Source of the DNA: Reticulitermes speratus
Lineage: Eukaryota > Arthropoda > Insecta > Blattodea > Rhinotermitidae
Assembly: GCA_021186555.1 (NCBI GenBank)
Contig: JAJKFL010000003.1
Span: 27,764,908 to 27,828,907 of the forward strand
DNA length: 64,000 nt
Reading direction: 5' to 3'
Shown here: positions 37,301-46,080 of the stretch, piece by piece
Layout of the letters: every line of letters begins with the position of its first letter
Position numbering within the stretch: the stretch's first letter is position 1
Translations under genes and position numbers: made by a program
Notes under the pieces: generated by a model
Databases searched by the model: none
Seen by the model: the letters and a program-made list of their open reading frames with translations, nothing else
Told to the model about the DNA's origin: nothing

Positions 37301-38286
37301 GTTTCCTGACAGAAATTATTGTGTGTGTGGCCTATTTAAGGCAAAAGAGCAGAGTAAACTTTAGATCGACTAAAGTTGACGCTGGCAATTTAAAATGTAA
37401 ATACTTAAATCGACCATGGTCGACTTTGGCAGTGAATGTGTTAACAGGAATTTTGACAGTATACAAAAATATCAGTGGCATAAAGGAGTACAGGATCTGA
37501 ATTCCTGGAATCCTTGTAATAACATATTATGTAAGTAGATCTCATTCCTCTACAATGTTTTGTGTGTAATTCTACCTGAAGATGGACTAATAATGTAGGC
37601 TGAAACTGTCATCTCTGACTGTGTAATACAGTTACAATATTAAAGCTGTGTTAACTGAAAGTGGACCCAGTCATTAATTGTAGCTATGTATGAACGCAGT
37701 GGGATGTCATACTCCAAGACATAGGCAGCTGTTTGTATTTCCTCAAAGAAGGAACATAAAACAGCCAAACAGACCAGCTACACATGGGAAGTAATGTAGA
37801 CACATTTGGGAACATGATAGGAGCTAGATGGCCAGTTTCAAGTCCTACTTTCCTGTTCTCTTTTACTACAGTGTTCTTGATAGCATCACTAGATAAGATG
37901 ACAGTGAAAACAGGTGTTTTTATGCTCACCTCAAACCTGGGTTTTTTTACTGTATTCAGCTCAACTTGAAAATGTTGTTTTCACATTCTTACTAGGATTT
38001 ATACTAGAATGAAAAGAATCCTGCATAAGAACATGAAATATACATAATTTATGACTGTCTCAGCATGTAAGTAGAGATATACTAAGAAAAAAGTATGTTC
38101 CTCCAGAATCAATTTAAGGGATTCATATAAATGTGCCTACTTTTCAGTGACATAACGAAGATGCAAAGTCAACAGTCAAAGGCATCTCCTAACCCTAACA
38201 GTCCAATCCAGCCAGAAAGTACTGGCCCAAGACAGCAGCAACGTAAAGTTCAACAGAAAAAGAAGAAAAAGGGAGGGAAGTGGTAG
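22261..38286 (+). CDS. SRP72: Signal recognition particle subunit SRP72, 11 exons
   Basis: SRP72 binds the SRP RNA with SRP68 and is needed for co-translational targeting of secretory and membrane proteins to the ER. Eleven exons with GT/AG borders join in one frame to 658 codons, close to the vertebrate length of about 671. Recognisable blocks in order: LNRFGQNGEYERALKTANK; HCKVVCF; LKELKAQILYRLERY; NLSAVVA; TPR-type helical repeats; NKDQNVFDSKKKMKN; KPGIVSALVTLY; the Lys/Arg-rich C-terminus with YDPNIPPDPERWLP, the RNA-binding signature of the family; GKGTQGAATGAS; and a final KKKKKGGKW. The fifth intron is 6.3 kb and the last 2.9 kb, both filled with transposons. AATAAA sites at 38623 and 38794 are candidate polyadenylation signals. 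Confidence 0.97.
22534..22651 (+). CDS. SRP72: SRP72 exon 2
   Basis: Acceptor TTTTTTACAG, donor GTAAGT. Encodes QQFPDEEKAFHCKVVCFIQL, aligning with the HCKVVCL block of vertebrate SRP72. The intron after it (22652-24071) holds no gene that I can see. Confidence 0.95.
24072..24209 (+). CDS. SRP72: SRP72 exon 3
   Basis: Acceptor TTTTTGCAG, donor GTATTT. Encodes FEKCYCQYRLNQPQEALKTL and LKELKAQILYRLER, TPR helices. Confidence 0.95.
24326..24443 (+). CDS. SRP72: SRP72 exon 4
   Basis: Acceptor TTTTCAG, donor GTGTGT. Encodes CFDAYRDIIKNSTDDYEDER and NLSAVVAN. The donor is weaker than the others, but phase 0 into exon 5 requires it. Confidence 0.92.
24444..25777. other. SRP72 intron 4, nothing recognised
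   Basis: AT-rich with no transposase block or tRNA-like box that I can support. Confidence 0.4.
25778..25968 (+). CDS. SRP72: SRP72 exon 5
   Basis: Acceptor ACATTGTAG, donor GTATGT. Encodes TYELAYNSSCQLVGRGQYAD and LCRESLEDDGTGEEE, matching the ELCYN...TDGTEE region of vertebrate SRP72. Confidence 0.95.
26998..27031. repeat. (CA)n microsatellite
   Basis: An interrupted CA/CACACAT run in SRP72 intron 5. Confidence 0.9.
27205..27262 (+). ncRNA. Hammerhead-ribozyme-like core (degenerate)
   Basis: Stem I strands TATCTC (27210-27215) and GAGATA (27250-27255) are perfectly complementary. Between them lie the core TTGATAA (consensus CTGANGA), a short hairpin at the stem II position, GAAA, CATG and TT. 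Core changes suggest an inactive relic. Confidence 0.5.
27795..27950 (+). repeat. tRNA-derived SINE, further family
   Basis: CTGCAGTCAAATGGGTAGCA followed by CTTGGGTTTAAATCTCAACC gives an A-box/B-box-like pair at tRNA spacing. An unrelated body follows (TGAGGTTTTCATG). A related body part may sit near 33220-33300. Confidence 0.5.
28800..29140 (-). mobile_element. RTE-like LINE 3' remnant
   Basis: Segments such as CTCATCCTTCTTGATTCTTTC and ATTCTGTTGAGTGCCCTCAG correspond to 10285-10440 of the long LINE copy, in the same orientation. All frames are broken. Confidence 0.6.
29190..29340. repeat. Short inverted-repeat element
   Basis: The left end TCTTCTGGGATATTATGCAA plus CTGGTAAAGAGTTA is mirrored by TAACTATTTACCAG plus GATGTAACATCCCAGAAGAC at the right. 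Single ends of the same repeat occur near 34845, 39380, 39485 and the window end (63968). Confidence 0.55.
30333..31282 (-). mobile_element. CpG-rich insertion inside the mariner, with short ORF
   Basis: The insertion is bordered by AAAAAATT at 30333-30340 and 31275-31282; the second mariner copy (45787) shows the uninterrupted sequence. Near the ends GCGGAAAACGTCTTAC (30381) and, inverted, GACGGAAAGCGTCTTAC are complementary. The 8-bp duplication and inverted repeats would suit a hAT-like DNA transposon, though about 40 bp lies outside the left repeat. The interior has a perfect CRE (TGACGTCA at 31082-31089) and CpG-rich sequence unlike its surroundings. Confidence 0.55.
30626..30847 (-). 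CDS. Short basic protein start, unidentified
   Basis: 73 codons: MSKYLENKKVNAYRKRLQSE, then APMTAAERMRRMRQRRQVE and a Ser/Thr/Gln-rich end. The TAAERMRxxRxR block occurs in short basic proteins and at the start of some transposon proteins in insects. The start lies about 235 bp from the CRE, so this could be the first exon of the inserted element's gene. I do not know its function. Confidence 0.35.
   Translation of the reverse strand: MSKYLENKKVNAYRKRLQSERRINEESKNAPMTAAERMRRMRQRRQVEASTSRADAETVSERQVQIGVGHGSN
31314..32291. other. Remainder of SRP72 intron 5
   Basis: No gene. A CACCATGAGAATCTC block near 31924 resembles one near 51703, so an old repeat is likely. Confidence 0.3.
32292..32766 (+). 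CDS. SRP72: SRP72 exon 6
   Basis: Largest exon (475 nt); acceptor TTTTTGTAG, donor GTGAGC. Encodes the central TPR repeats with VAIASNNMVAINKDQNVFDS, the best conserved block, and HYTNQGEQCQQM. The frame runs on to 32901 but exon 7 follows in phase. Confidence 0.96.
32975..33136 (+). CDS. SRP72: SRP72 exon 7
   Basis: Acceptor TGTTTTCAG, donor GTATGT, phase 0 at both ends. Encodes FKPGIVSALVTLYLADGNRD. Confidence 0.95.
33418..33560 (+). repeat. SINE family C copy
   Basis: Plus orientation: ACTGGGTACCAAGGGTAGAG, CACTCACATCCACCTAATGC, and GCCTTTATGGCATGG at the end, matching the complement of other family members. In SRP72 intron 7. Confidence 0.65.
33660..33818 (+). CDS. SRP72: SRP72 exon 8
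   Basis: Acceptor GTTAACAG, donor GTCAGC, phase 0. Encodes LWRQAADFHLRGGEPN and INPDDRKTLAQLVVAYAQ. The acceptor has a weak pyrimidine tract, but similarity and phase support it. Confidence 0.92.
34142..34305 (+). CDS. SRP72: SRP72 exon 9
   Basis: Acceptor CTGTTGCAG, donor GTGAGA. Encodes FDPMKAQALSKQLPQLDF, the end of the TPR part, and DVDALETSNWMMGTKVIKKS. Confidence 0.95.
34370..34625 (-). repeat. SINE family C, near full length
   Basis: Read on the minus strand, a tRNA-like head (GGGTGGGATAGCACAGTCAG, B-box-like GGGGTTTCAAACTC) leads into the body with CCCACCCCCATCTAGCATTG and a 3' end TGTGCCTTCATGGCATG. In SRP72 intron 9. Confidence 0.8.
35002..35211 (+). CDS. SRP72: SRP72 exon 10 (RNA-binding motif)
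   Basis: Acceptor TTTCTGCAG. Encodes a basic run (KKKAKRKRKGKLLKNYDP) and PPDPERWLPRHERTGYRKKK, the SRP72 RNA-binding motif. The last codon is split: TA before donor GTAAGT. If the intron is not removed the same bases read TAG. Confidence 0.95.
35311..35448 (-). repeat. Left arm of inverted repeat, with hammerhead-like core
   Basis: The plus sequence GGCTACAATTTAATGAATGG through GAATTACACACAAAACA reappears as the reverse complement at 37553-37685. The minus strand carries CTCAAGA, GGCCT/AGGCC stem II, AAAA, CATG and TC, a damaged hammerhead core. Confidence 0.75.
35470..35640 (-). pseudogene. LINE reverse-transcriptase fragment
   Basis: The minus-strand translation includes IPVEWRKAEIIPIKK followed by PASYRPI, an RT block of Jockey/R1-type LINEs. 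It lies between the left inverted-repeat arm and the piggyBac element. Confidence 0.6.
35673..37444 (-). mobile_element. piggyBac-type transposon, internally deleted
   Basis: 14-bp terminal inverted repeats CACATTCACTGCCA (from 35677, and complementary ending at 37440) are directly flanked by TTAA at 35673-35676 and 37441-37444. The element is 1,764 bp. Three minus-strand coding blocks of a piggyBac transposase remain, in broken frames. It lies in the last SRP72 intron. Confidence 0.92.
36041..37045 (-). pseudogene. piggyBac transposase remnant
   Basis: N-terminal acidic part NDSDSDEDYVPQ and PSVEGFCEKHRQPSIPLF; then EQWKPVTIYEMKKCLGLMFF and EWYWSTR; then, after a gap, KRFINMISALHT and CIADYNTHMHGVDIADQYLA with WPKKVFFYLLQCAL. 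The NxxMxGVDxADQ motif is diagnostic. Roughly 150 residues between the second and third blocks, expected to hold the first catalytic aspartates, are missing, so no active enzyme can be made. Confidence 0.88.
37553..37685 (+). repeat. Right arm of inverted repeat, with hammerhead-like core
   Basis: Reverse complement of 35311-35448. The core is best preserved here: CTGAAGA at 37576-37582 and GAAA after a short hairpin, but the CATG mini-stem reads CTGT. The 5' flank TGTGTAATTCTAC matches the other arm. Confidence 0.75.
38148..38286 (+). CDS. SRP72: SRP72 exon 11 (C-terminus)
   Basis: Acceptor CTTTTCAG. Encodes a Gln/Ser/Pro-rich tail ending QQKKKKKGGKW and TAG, matching the lysine-rich KGG-W end of vertebrate SRP72. 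This match is why I include the exon despite the alternative stop in exon 10. Confidence 0.9.
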
Positions 38287-41200
38287 GCACAAGAAATTAC
38301 AGCCCCACACTGCCAGCACTGCGTACAGTAAATGAAGCTGTCTTTTGGGTTTACATCTCGGTAATATATTGATTGTTCCAGATATTATTTAAGGCTGAAT
38401 TACCGCCAGATTTAAGGCACTAACTACACATTCACATACACACACAAAGACTCTTCCATGAGTATGGTTATTTTACTGGAAAATTAATGAACTATTTAAC
38501 AGTTACCAGTAACTGATACATATTGATGATTCTGAGTCCAGTGTAGAACAGTCATCAGTAATGTCCTTATTTTCTTTGGTAAACACAGTTGACTGTTTTC
38601 ACTATGTGCCTTCTGTTGGCTAAATAAAATAACAAAGACTGTTCCTGTTATTTCATGGCGTATGAATGTCAGGGAGAAAACAGATATGCAAGGTACCACC
38701 CTTTTGTGGAATAGTGTAAGTATTCTATCTGTCCATTAGCCATTAAAATATCTTGTGAGAGTTCAATTTAAAATCTCATTTACTGGTTTTCAGAATAAAA
38801 TTATCTCAATTCCTGGATTTATTGTAACAGTACTTACTTTGTTGTTTGGAAGTTATATTCAATGTAATATCATGTGATATAAGACAGTCTCTTTGTACAT
38901 GTCACAGAATAGCTGTAACCCACAAACAACTGATTCACACATTCTTGGTTCCATCAGTACTTAAGTGGAAATGTCACAGGAGCCCAAAATACTGAAATAA
39001 ATGTGTGAAGCTAAAATCTATAACCAGATTAGACTACAACTTAAAAGAAGGGGACTGTTATATTGGTGATGACATACACTACATGCAATGGGAGCAGTCT
39101 GCAGCCAGTCCACCATCATACTGTGACCTCACAACTACACTAGGTATAAAATGTACATAGATAAACACATCCCAAAAATCATGTGGTTATTCTCAAAGTA
39201 TTAACAAGGCATCACTAACAGCATTTAATATGTTACAAAACATGACTTCAGTAAACAGCAAGACATTTTGACTGCAGAAGTGCCTGACCCTGAAATACAG
39301 TCACAATTTGAACTGTGTTCAAAAGTACCTTCTTAGGAACTAGTTTATTACAGTGAAGTTTCTTCATGACCATTCCATTCTTCTGGGATATAATGGTGCA
39401 TCCATTTCCAAGACATTTTGACCCTTGAAGTGAGGACTGCTGCCTCAAAAGGTTGGGATCTGATTATCCTTTGATGCAGCATCATATCCCAGAAGAACCG
39501 AATCCTCAGCTACACTGCTAGGAAAACCTCAGGACTGCCAAATTTAATGTTTTCTTAAGGGTGTTTCTTTTTCTCTGTCTGCCCCTCTCTCCCTCTCCAC
39601 TGCTTTCATTCCCTGCCTGTCAGTTTATTCCACAGAAAGTACATGAATTTGTGTCTGACAGAATCCTCACTTACTTCTTGATTTAAAGATTTAAAGGTTC
39701 TCCTCACTTAGTTACGTCAGCATGGTTCCAGCTGTCAAATTTGGTTACCACCATGGAACATCTTCCTTCTTAACCTTAAGTGTTATTTCATCAACAAAAC
39801 AAATGGGGATTTCACTGACTTCACTTGCATTCTGTGTTCATTAATTCCATGCTCCAAGTGTGAACATAGAAGATGCAGATACACAAATTTTGCAGGGTGA
39901 GAAACATGTACCCTAGAAAAGAATGTGATCCTTTTTTGCAACCCAAAGTAGTTCCAAACATAAGAATTCTTGAAACTGCAGCTCCAGTTATAACAACATT
40001 TCCAATTTAGAATATAATTTGTTAATTTGTAATAATTTAACCTGTTAACATTTGTTAAAGAAACCAGAAGTAAAACAGCCTGTTTTCTGTAAGAAGTATT
40101 CTCAGAATAAAAAAAAATCTGGCTTTGAATTATGCGATTTCAAGTTGTCCAATTTTAAATGCATGCTTAACTTTTTATGGTTGTTTGACATCCTATGTTA
40201 TGTTGTAAGCTATTTTTTTTACTTCATTGAGTAATTATATCTCTCCTCATATTTATTTTTAGAAGATCAGTATGTGATGTAATGCAGTTTGCATCAATAA
40301 AACGACAATTCATGTTCGTCAAACTTTCATATTAGCGCACCACTGTAGAATAGTGCAGTTGTGTTCATGCAATGTGGTGGTGAGGCTTGGGCCATTGTCA
40401 CTTGCTGAGTTGAATCACTCCATTGTACACAGTGCATGGTATGGAACAGTGTCGACTACATTCATATAATACACAGTTGGTGCTTTAAAATCTAGAAAGG
40501 TTAGAGGTTGGTGTCGGCTGTAATTTAGTTCACACAATATTTTGTTGCTATTACATAATGTACAAATGATGCAGGAAAATTCCCACTGCATACATAGTTC
40601 ACACAACAGTTTCTTCGTATCACAGAAAGGCTTTCAGTGGCTTGATCAATTGGCCGACATTGAGAAACTTATCAAAGCTACTAGGGCAAGCCATGTGACT
40701 TTGCAATCCTTCTACTCATTTCACAGTACACAATGCATAAACGTTACACAAATTTTCCAGAAAATTATGTATTCTTCATTATTCAACTTTTAGTAATCAA
40801 AATGTGGAACTAATGTAGAATAGTGTAGTCACCAAAAATGTGCATCCAGTGACAACTGAGCCATCAACACTAGCCTCTCAAACAGCATATGAAAAATGAA
40901 ATTTACGTACAACCTGTTCCTACACATCTCTTTGTAGCAGCTGATGGCATTAAAAAAAAACTGGAAAAACTGAAGCACATCTCATTTCTCCACCCAGAAC
41001 ACCACCACCAACACCTTAAATGCAGCACTCTTTTCATCTCCATCCATTTTAACCACATATGTGCATAAAATGCTGGAAACAGCAGAACCCACACAAATTC
41101 AAACCACTGATCATGAAGTCAGAAGCAGAAACATTAACCACTGGACCACTACAAGAAGGAATTACAGATGGTCCTCATATAACAACAGTGTTACATATAA

Positions 41201-41342
41201 CCCATACAACAGATAACATAAATTCCTTGACAGATGCATAAGTAACGATACTTAAGCAGACGAGCATACTATAACATTTTCAAAAGTCCAGTTCTAGTCA
41301 TGCCAGTGCATGTGGATGCATTACAGCAGTTTGATTTGCAAG
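38287..41342. other. SRP72 3' flank; no gene recognised
   Basis: The first few hundred bases are probably the SRP72 3' UTR (AATAAA at 38623 and 38794). The rest is AT-rich with single ends of the TTCTGGGAT repeat near 39380 and 39485. Confidence 0.4.
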
Positions 41343-41506
41343 TACAGTAGAACCCTGTTAAGAAGTCTTTCAAGGGACCAGAGGATTAGTGACTCCTTAA
41401 GCAGGAAGACGTATTAAGAGGGAAGCTTATTAAAAGCAATAGCATTTTGGGACTTTAAAAATCCGGACTTCTTACAGGGAAAACTTCTTATCCAGGTTCT
41501 ACTGTA
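41343..41506. mobile_element. MITE with TA target duplication
   Basis: 160 bp with ends CAGTAGAACCCTGTTAAGAA and, inverted, CAGTAGAACCTGGATAAGAA, flanked by TA. The ends resemble those of Tigger/pogo elements. A partial relative lies at 50795-50900. Confidence 0.8.
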
Positions 41507-42408
41507 TATGGAACCAATATGAAGAGGAAATGAAGAACCTGCCCAACATGCAAAAGTGATCCTTTGGACACAGTCTGTTCAAAGTTCATGTATTACCAAC
41601 AAAAATGTTTTTTGATATAGTGTGAAGTGCATTAGGGCTGGCAGAACCGCAGCTTGACCTGTATATGTAGTGGCCATTTTTCCATGTCATTTGTACATCG
41701 TGTAACAGCATGGAAATATTGTGTGAAGTGAACTACAGCATACACCAAATTGTAACCTTTCTGTGATTCAAAAGAACTGGGGTGTATTCTACATATGTTT
41801 TAACACGTTCTTCTTTGTGTACAGTGGAATAAGCCGGCTAGGCTGCTGAGCTACTAGTCCAGGCCTTACCACCATGTTTTAATACCGGTGACTGGACTGT
41901 TCTACAGTAGTGCCTAAAGTGCTGTGCTGTAGTTTTAAATTACAAATTAACCATACTTTGAATTAACCACATTAAAAAGTACACTTTTCTCAGGTTTGGT
42001 GTAACTTGTTGGAGGTAACTGAATAATTTTCAGTTTACACTGTTCTAGATATGAAGTATGCACAGATTTTCTGTTAAACAGTTTATTTGCCAGATAGGGA
42101 CAAAATGCAGGTTATGAGGATATACCATGCGCCTAACAATGGAAGATGTATGGAAGTACAGTTCAGTTCACTTCAGGGGTACATTAAATGTGACTACAGT
42201 GAAATCACCATTTGAAATTTCTCAGTTCAAAAGTTGTTCTTCATTTAAGATTTTCATCAGGTTAAGGATCAAGTTCATTATCCCACAGAGAAATGTGAAA
42301 TTGACATTTCACAGTATGTAATATTTAATGTAAAGAAGTATTTTGTGTTCTCAACCGTTTATAGAATTTGAATCAAAGCCTGTCGCACAACTTTTTCGGA
42401 AAGAGTGA

Positions 42409-42642
42409 TTAACCCTTTAAAGACCAAGATTAACTGAATTAAAGATTCATTTCATACCATGCAGCAAACACACACTGTCTTGGTTATAAAAAATCAATCA
42501 GTTAATGCTGTGTAGGGAAAAAATCATTTGTTGGTCCAAGATCCGTACAAAATACATAAATGCCATCTGTGGACAGAACATAAAATTTTTTGTGGTTAAA
42601 CCTAGTGGTATATGAAGTAACTACTGGGCTTTAAAAGGTTAA
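42409..42642. mobile_element. piggyBac-type MITE (TTAA-flanked)
   Basis: 226 bp between TTAA duplications at 42409-42412 and 42639-42642. Ends CCCTTTAAAGACC and, inverted, CCTTTTAAAGCCC match at 11 of 13 positions and resemble the CCTTTAAGAGCCG end of the 18821 element. Confidence 0.65.
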
Positions 42643-43193
42643 GCATGTTCACACATTTATGGGTATTAGTTACTAATGCAACTGAACAAAGATATTCTTT
42701 ACACTAGAAGATATAAATACATAACGAGATGCTGTTATGGATAAAAACAGAATAAACTATTGAAGGGAGAATGTGTAATAATGAATTTATTTAACTGTCC
42801 AGTAACCTTAACCTGTATCTGCCAAGTTTAAAGGTCTGGTATCCTGCAATTCAAACAATAAATTACATAAAATACAATGTTAAACTTGTAAGTTCAAACA
42901 GGTACTAGATTTAAAGAAACAATCTTTATTTGTCAATGAATTTGTGAATATTCATTATGTATCAGTCTTTGTTATATTAAGTCTTTTTTACATTTACTTA
43001 ACAGTATTTTTGTACTGTTTGTCTTCACTCTTTATAAGAAAATTACACATAAAGTGAAATCTTGGTATAACAAACTTGCAGGTGGTGAGAGAACTATATT
43101 CATTACAATAAAATTTCATTGCAATAAAAAACATAAAAGATTCAGAATGATAGTTTTGAACATGTGAAAAACCCCAAAACTAGACATACTTAC

Positions 43194-43489
43194 CCTGTTT
43201 ACTTTGTAAAAAGAGTCGGTAATTTTTTTCTGTACAGCCAATGTTAGTAGTGATTCTTGGTAAATTCTTGGAAAATACAGTGCTCTCCAAAGGCAGCCCA
43301 GGATGTCTTTCTTGGTCATTATAAAGTGCTGAAGACATTGTACCATGTTGGATGCTTCTGTAAGAGTAATGACATTTTTATCATCGCTGTCACTGTAGCA
43401 TCTAAGCACACTTCTCGTTACATGAGGCCTAACAGGTGCAGGGGATTGGTCCATAACATGCACAACAGGAACTTTATGTATGATTGAAC
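43194..43489 (-). CDS. Internal coding exon of an unidentified gene
   Basis: Minus-strand exon with a good acceptor (TTTTTGTTAG) and consensus donor GTAAGT, 98 codons open throughout: IIHKVPVVHVMDQSPAPVRP, RSVLRCYSDSDDKNVITLTE, NMVQCLQHFIMTKKDILGCL, ALYFPRIYQESLLTLAVQKK. The amphipathic helices look like an armadillo/HEAT-type repeat, but I cannot name the family. The upstream splice leaves two bases of a split codon, and the downstream one is phase 0. Neighbouring exons are not found with confidence, so the gene may be a fragment. Confidence 0.5.
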
Positions 43490-44448
43490 CTAACAAAAAC
43501 ATTTTTTTTTAGAAGCAAGCCTGACAATGGGGGCTTATCCTGCCCTGAGATGGTAGTGCTGTATTAATTATGTTAATTTTAATACATTAAACAATGGAAA
43601 AAGTTCATAAAGTTAATCAGTTTAACTGAACTGTGTAATGAGCAAAACCTTCCTCTTGGAATTATGAAGCATTACTATGTGTACATGCACTTCACAAACC
43701 TCAGAATTGGATATGGCTTTGGACTCCAACAGACAAGACAAGAAGACCATATATTGGATCCTGTATTTAACCTATAATCTGAGAAAGTAAGTGGACTGAA
43801 TACAGGCTGTACAAACAGGACCAATCAATTGACCAGCGACAGGCATAGAAGAATACGACATACACAAATGTTCTGATATTGATGAGACTCTAATCTGTTG
43901 TGGTAGGGAAAGTTTATGGGGGAAAACAAATATCAGTATGCATCAGTTGACTAGTTGAAATGAAAAACATCTCACAAAATAGGTACATAACAAAATAGAT
44001 TTTGACACATTTCCTGCAGGTTGCTACAGATGAAACCCACAGACGCTAGCATATGGCTGACTAGACCAGTGAGGTCTACAATTCAAAGACAGCATGTGGT
44101 CTGTTTAGGGTGATAAAAGTTAAATAATGTAATTATGATAACACCATCTGCATACTCTTGACAGCTGAAGAAGGTCCACCACTTCCACAGCTGTAAAAGA
44201 TACAGGATGGGAAAAATAGTGTACACATGGAGTGTCTATGCCTTGGGATCTTTTGATCCAAAATTAACTCTGGGATTATGTCACCGCCTCAGATCTTTTG
44301 ATACAGCACATTATGCAGATTTAACATCTCATTTGTATTATAATTTTAAAACGGTTTTAACACTATATCTAATTATAGACTGACACCAATATCTACGTAT
44401 TTACCATTTACATATGACTACTTGCAATATATGCTGTATACATCTAAG
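43490..44448. other. Unassigned sequence
   Basis: No exon or repeat clearly seen. Confidence 0.3.
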
Positions 44449-44510
44449 AAGCTTGTAGCTCCCTAAAGATGGCCATGTCCTGTGGCCAAACCTTGTAGGA
44501 GCAGTAAATA
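44449..44510 (+). ncRNA. Hammerhead-ribozyme-like core (degenerate)
   Basis: Stem I GCTCC (44458-44462) pairs perfectly with GGAGC (44498-44502). Between them lie CTAAAGA (one change from CTGANGA), stem II GGCCA/TGGCC, AAAC, CTTG and TA. The folding pattern is clear although two core positions are altered. Confidence 0.55.
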
Positions 44511-45019
44511 ATAAATACTGTGTAACAACTTGGAAGTGAGAGTTTGTGTGTATACGAATCAAAATAGTTCACCTACTGGACAAAAGCTCATGTAGGCTAT
44601 ACACTAGTTTTGAACACTTTTAACTGGAGTGCAAGACAAAAAATGGTATGTTAAGAAGTTATAATGTACAGTACCTTTGTGGCTTCAAGAAAAACTGATG
44701 TAAGTGTATGAATGTAACTTGGTAAAGTACACGGTCCTTATATTATATGACAACTACCATTTGTCACTACCTGCCACTATTCTGATCCATGTGTGGATGT
44801 TCAGCTAAGTGGTGTACATTAATATGATAAGTGAGCCAAGAGGAAGTGATGATAGTTGTCACTGCAAATAATGACCATATGTTACATGGAATATCAAAAT
44901 ATAAGCCACACAATCTAGAATAACGGTTTAAAAGACAAAGCCCAGTGGTTTCAGAATAAAAAAAGAAGTAGAAGACATGAACAATGTACAAGAAAACTAC
45001 AACAATGATCATAAAATAT

Positions 45020-45390
45020 ATACAGTGAAACCCTCATAAGACTTATTGAAAAAATTCAACAAATTGTACTTGAAGTCTGAAACATTACTTTGCAGTTCTG
45101 TATTGAAACTGACATCTCCTTTACCTTAATATAACTCAGTATAAATTCCACATTACTCATTCACTGTCACCATCAAACCGTTTTTCAAGTCCTACCTTCT
45201 TTGGTGATTTTCACACACAGTAGAACAGAGGACCAGTTATGCTTGTGCACAACTGGTAGATGAAGAGCCTGTTCTTGCCAGAATTATTCCATTAATACTG
45301 ATTCTACCTTATGATATTTTGCTCATTTCACCTTTTTTTCCGGTCCAGCTGTGTAGTTACAGACTGATTGCTGTGTCCATGTTTGAAGTT
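45020..45390. repeat. Repeat pair member 1
   Basis: Shares AAATTCAACAAA, TTGCAGTTCTGTATT, ACAACTGGTAGATGAAGAGC and CCTGTTCTTGCCAG with 49865-50180. A Tigger-like end CAGTGAAACCCTCATAAGAC lies at its left, so it may be a Tigger derivative. Confidence 0.5.
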
Positions 45391-45825
45391 GCACAGCTTT
45401 CCCAGTGTTTCAAAGTACCACTCTGAGTTAATGGCCTTCTGCACAGCTGTTTGTCACTCAGGTTTAGGAAGACCTGTTCAAGCTTTCCATCACGAACATG
45501 TGCAGCCCAACATCAAACAGTACTGATGTATACACATTCCTCTCCATAAACAGCTTTCATTCACCAATGAACATTGATCAGAGGCATGTTTTCTGCAGTA
45601 TGGAACTCTCACTGCACACTCATCCAGATTGACAAACTTGCTTTACACACTGCCATGTATACAAGCACAATTCAGAGCCCACTACCAGCAGAAGTTCAAA
45701 ATTTGGCCTCAAAGTATGGAAAAGTCTAACAAACTGAACACAGTTCAGTTTCTACTACTTTGCATGTTTCTCTTATGTGAAAAAATTAGAAGGCATTACA
45801 TTTCAGCACCCCTTCATACAAACAA
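45390..45825 (-). mobile_element. Mariner remnant, second copy
   Basis: Matches 29920-30332 plus the end 31275-31313 of the split mariner (CAGCTTTCCCAGTGTTTCA, CAGAGGCATGTTTTCTGCAG, then GGCATTACATTTCAGCACCC) and is uninterrupted at the position of the 30341 insertion. The 3' half of the element is missing. Confidence 0.75.
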
Positions 45826-46080
45826 AAGAAACAGGATAGCTTGGTTGACAGTAGGAGTCTGGAAATTAAGAGCTATTAGAAGAGGAACAGATGAAGGAGC
45901 TGTCCTGTGTTTAGACAATGAAGGTATTAAGCATGTATTATAGAACTGTCCACAAAGAAGAAAGTGGAGAATGAAATTTTTGTGTAACCAATGGCTAGGT
46001 ATGAATGAGGTGTCAATACAAAGAAAAGTAATAAATTGTACAAATAAAACACATGAAATTTAGAAAACTAGACAATGTAA
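45826..46080 (+). pseudogene. LINE ORF2 C-terminal fragment
   Basis: The translation WLTVGVWKLRAIRRGTDEGA, then LCLDNEGIKHVL, NCPQRRKWRMKFL and VINCTNK resembles the zinc-knuckle-like C-terminus of some insect LINE polyproteins (GxxxCPLCxxxExxxHxLLxC). One cysteine is lost and a stop interrupts it. Confidence 0.5.
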
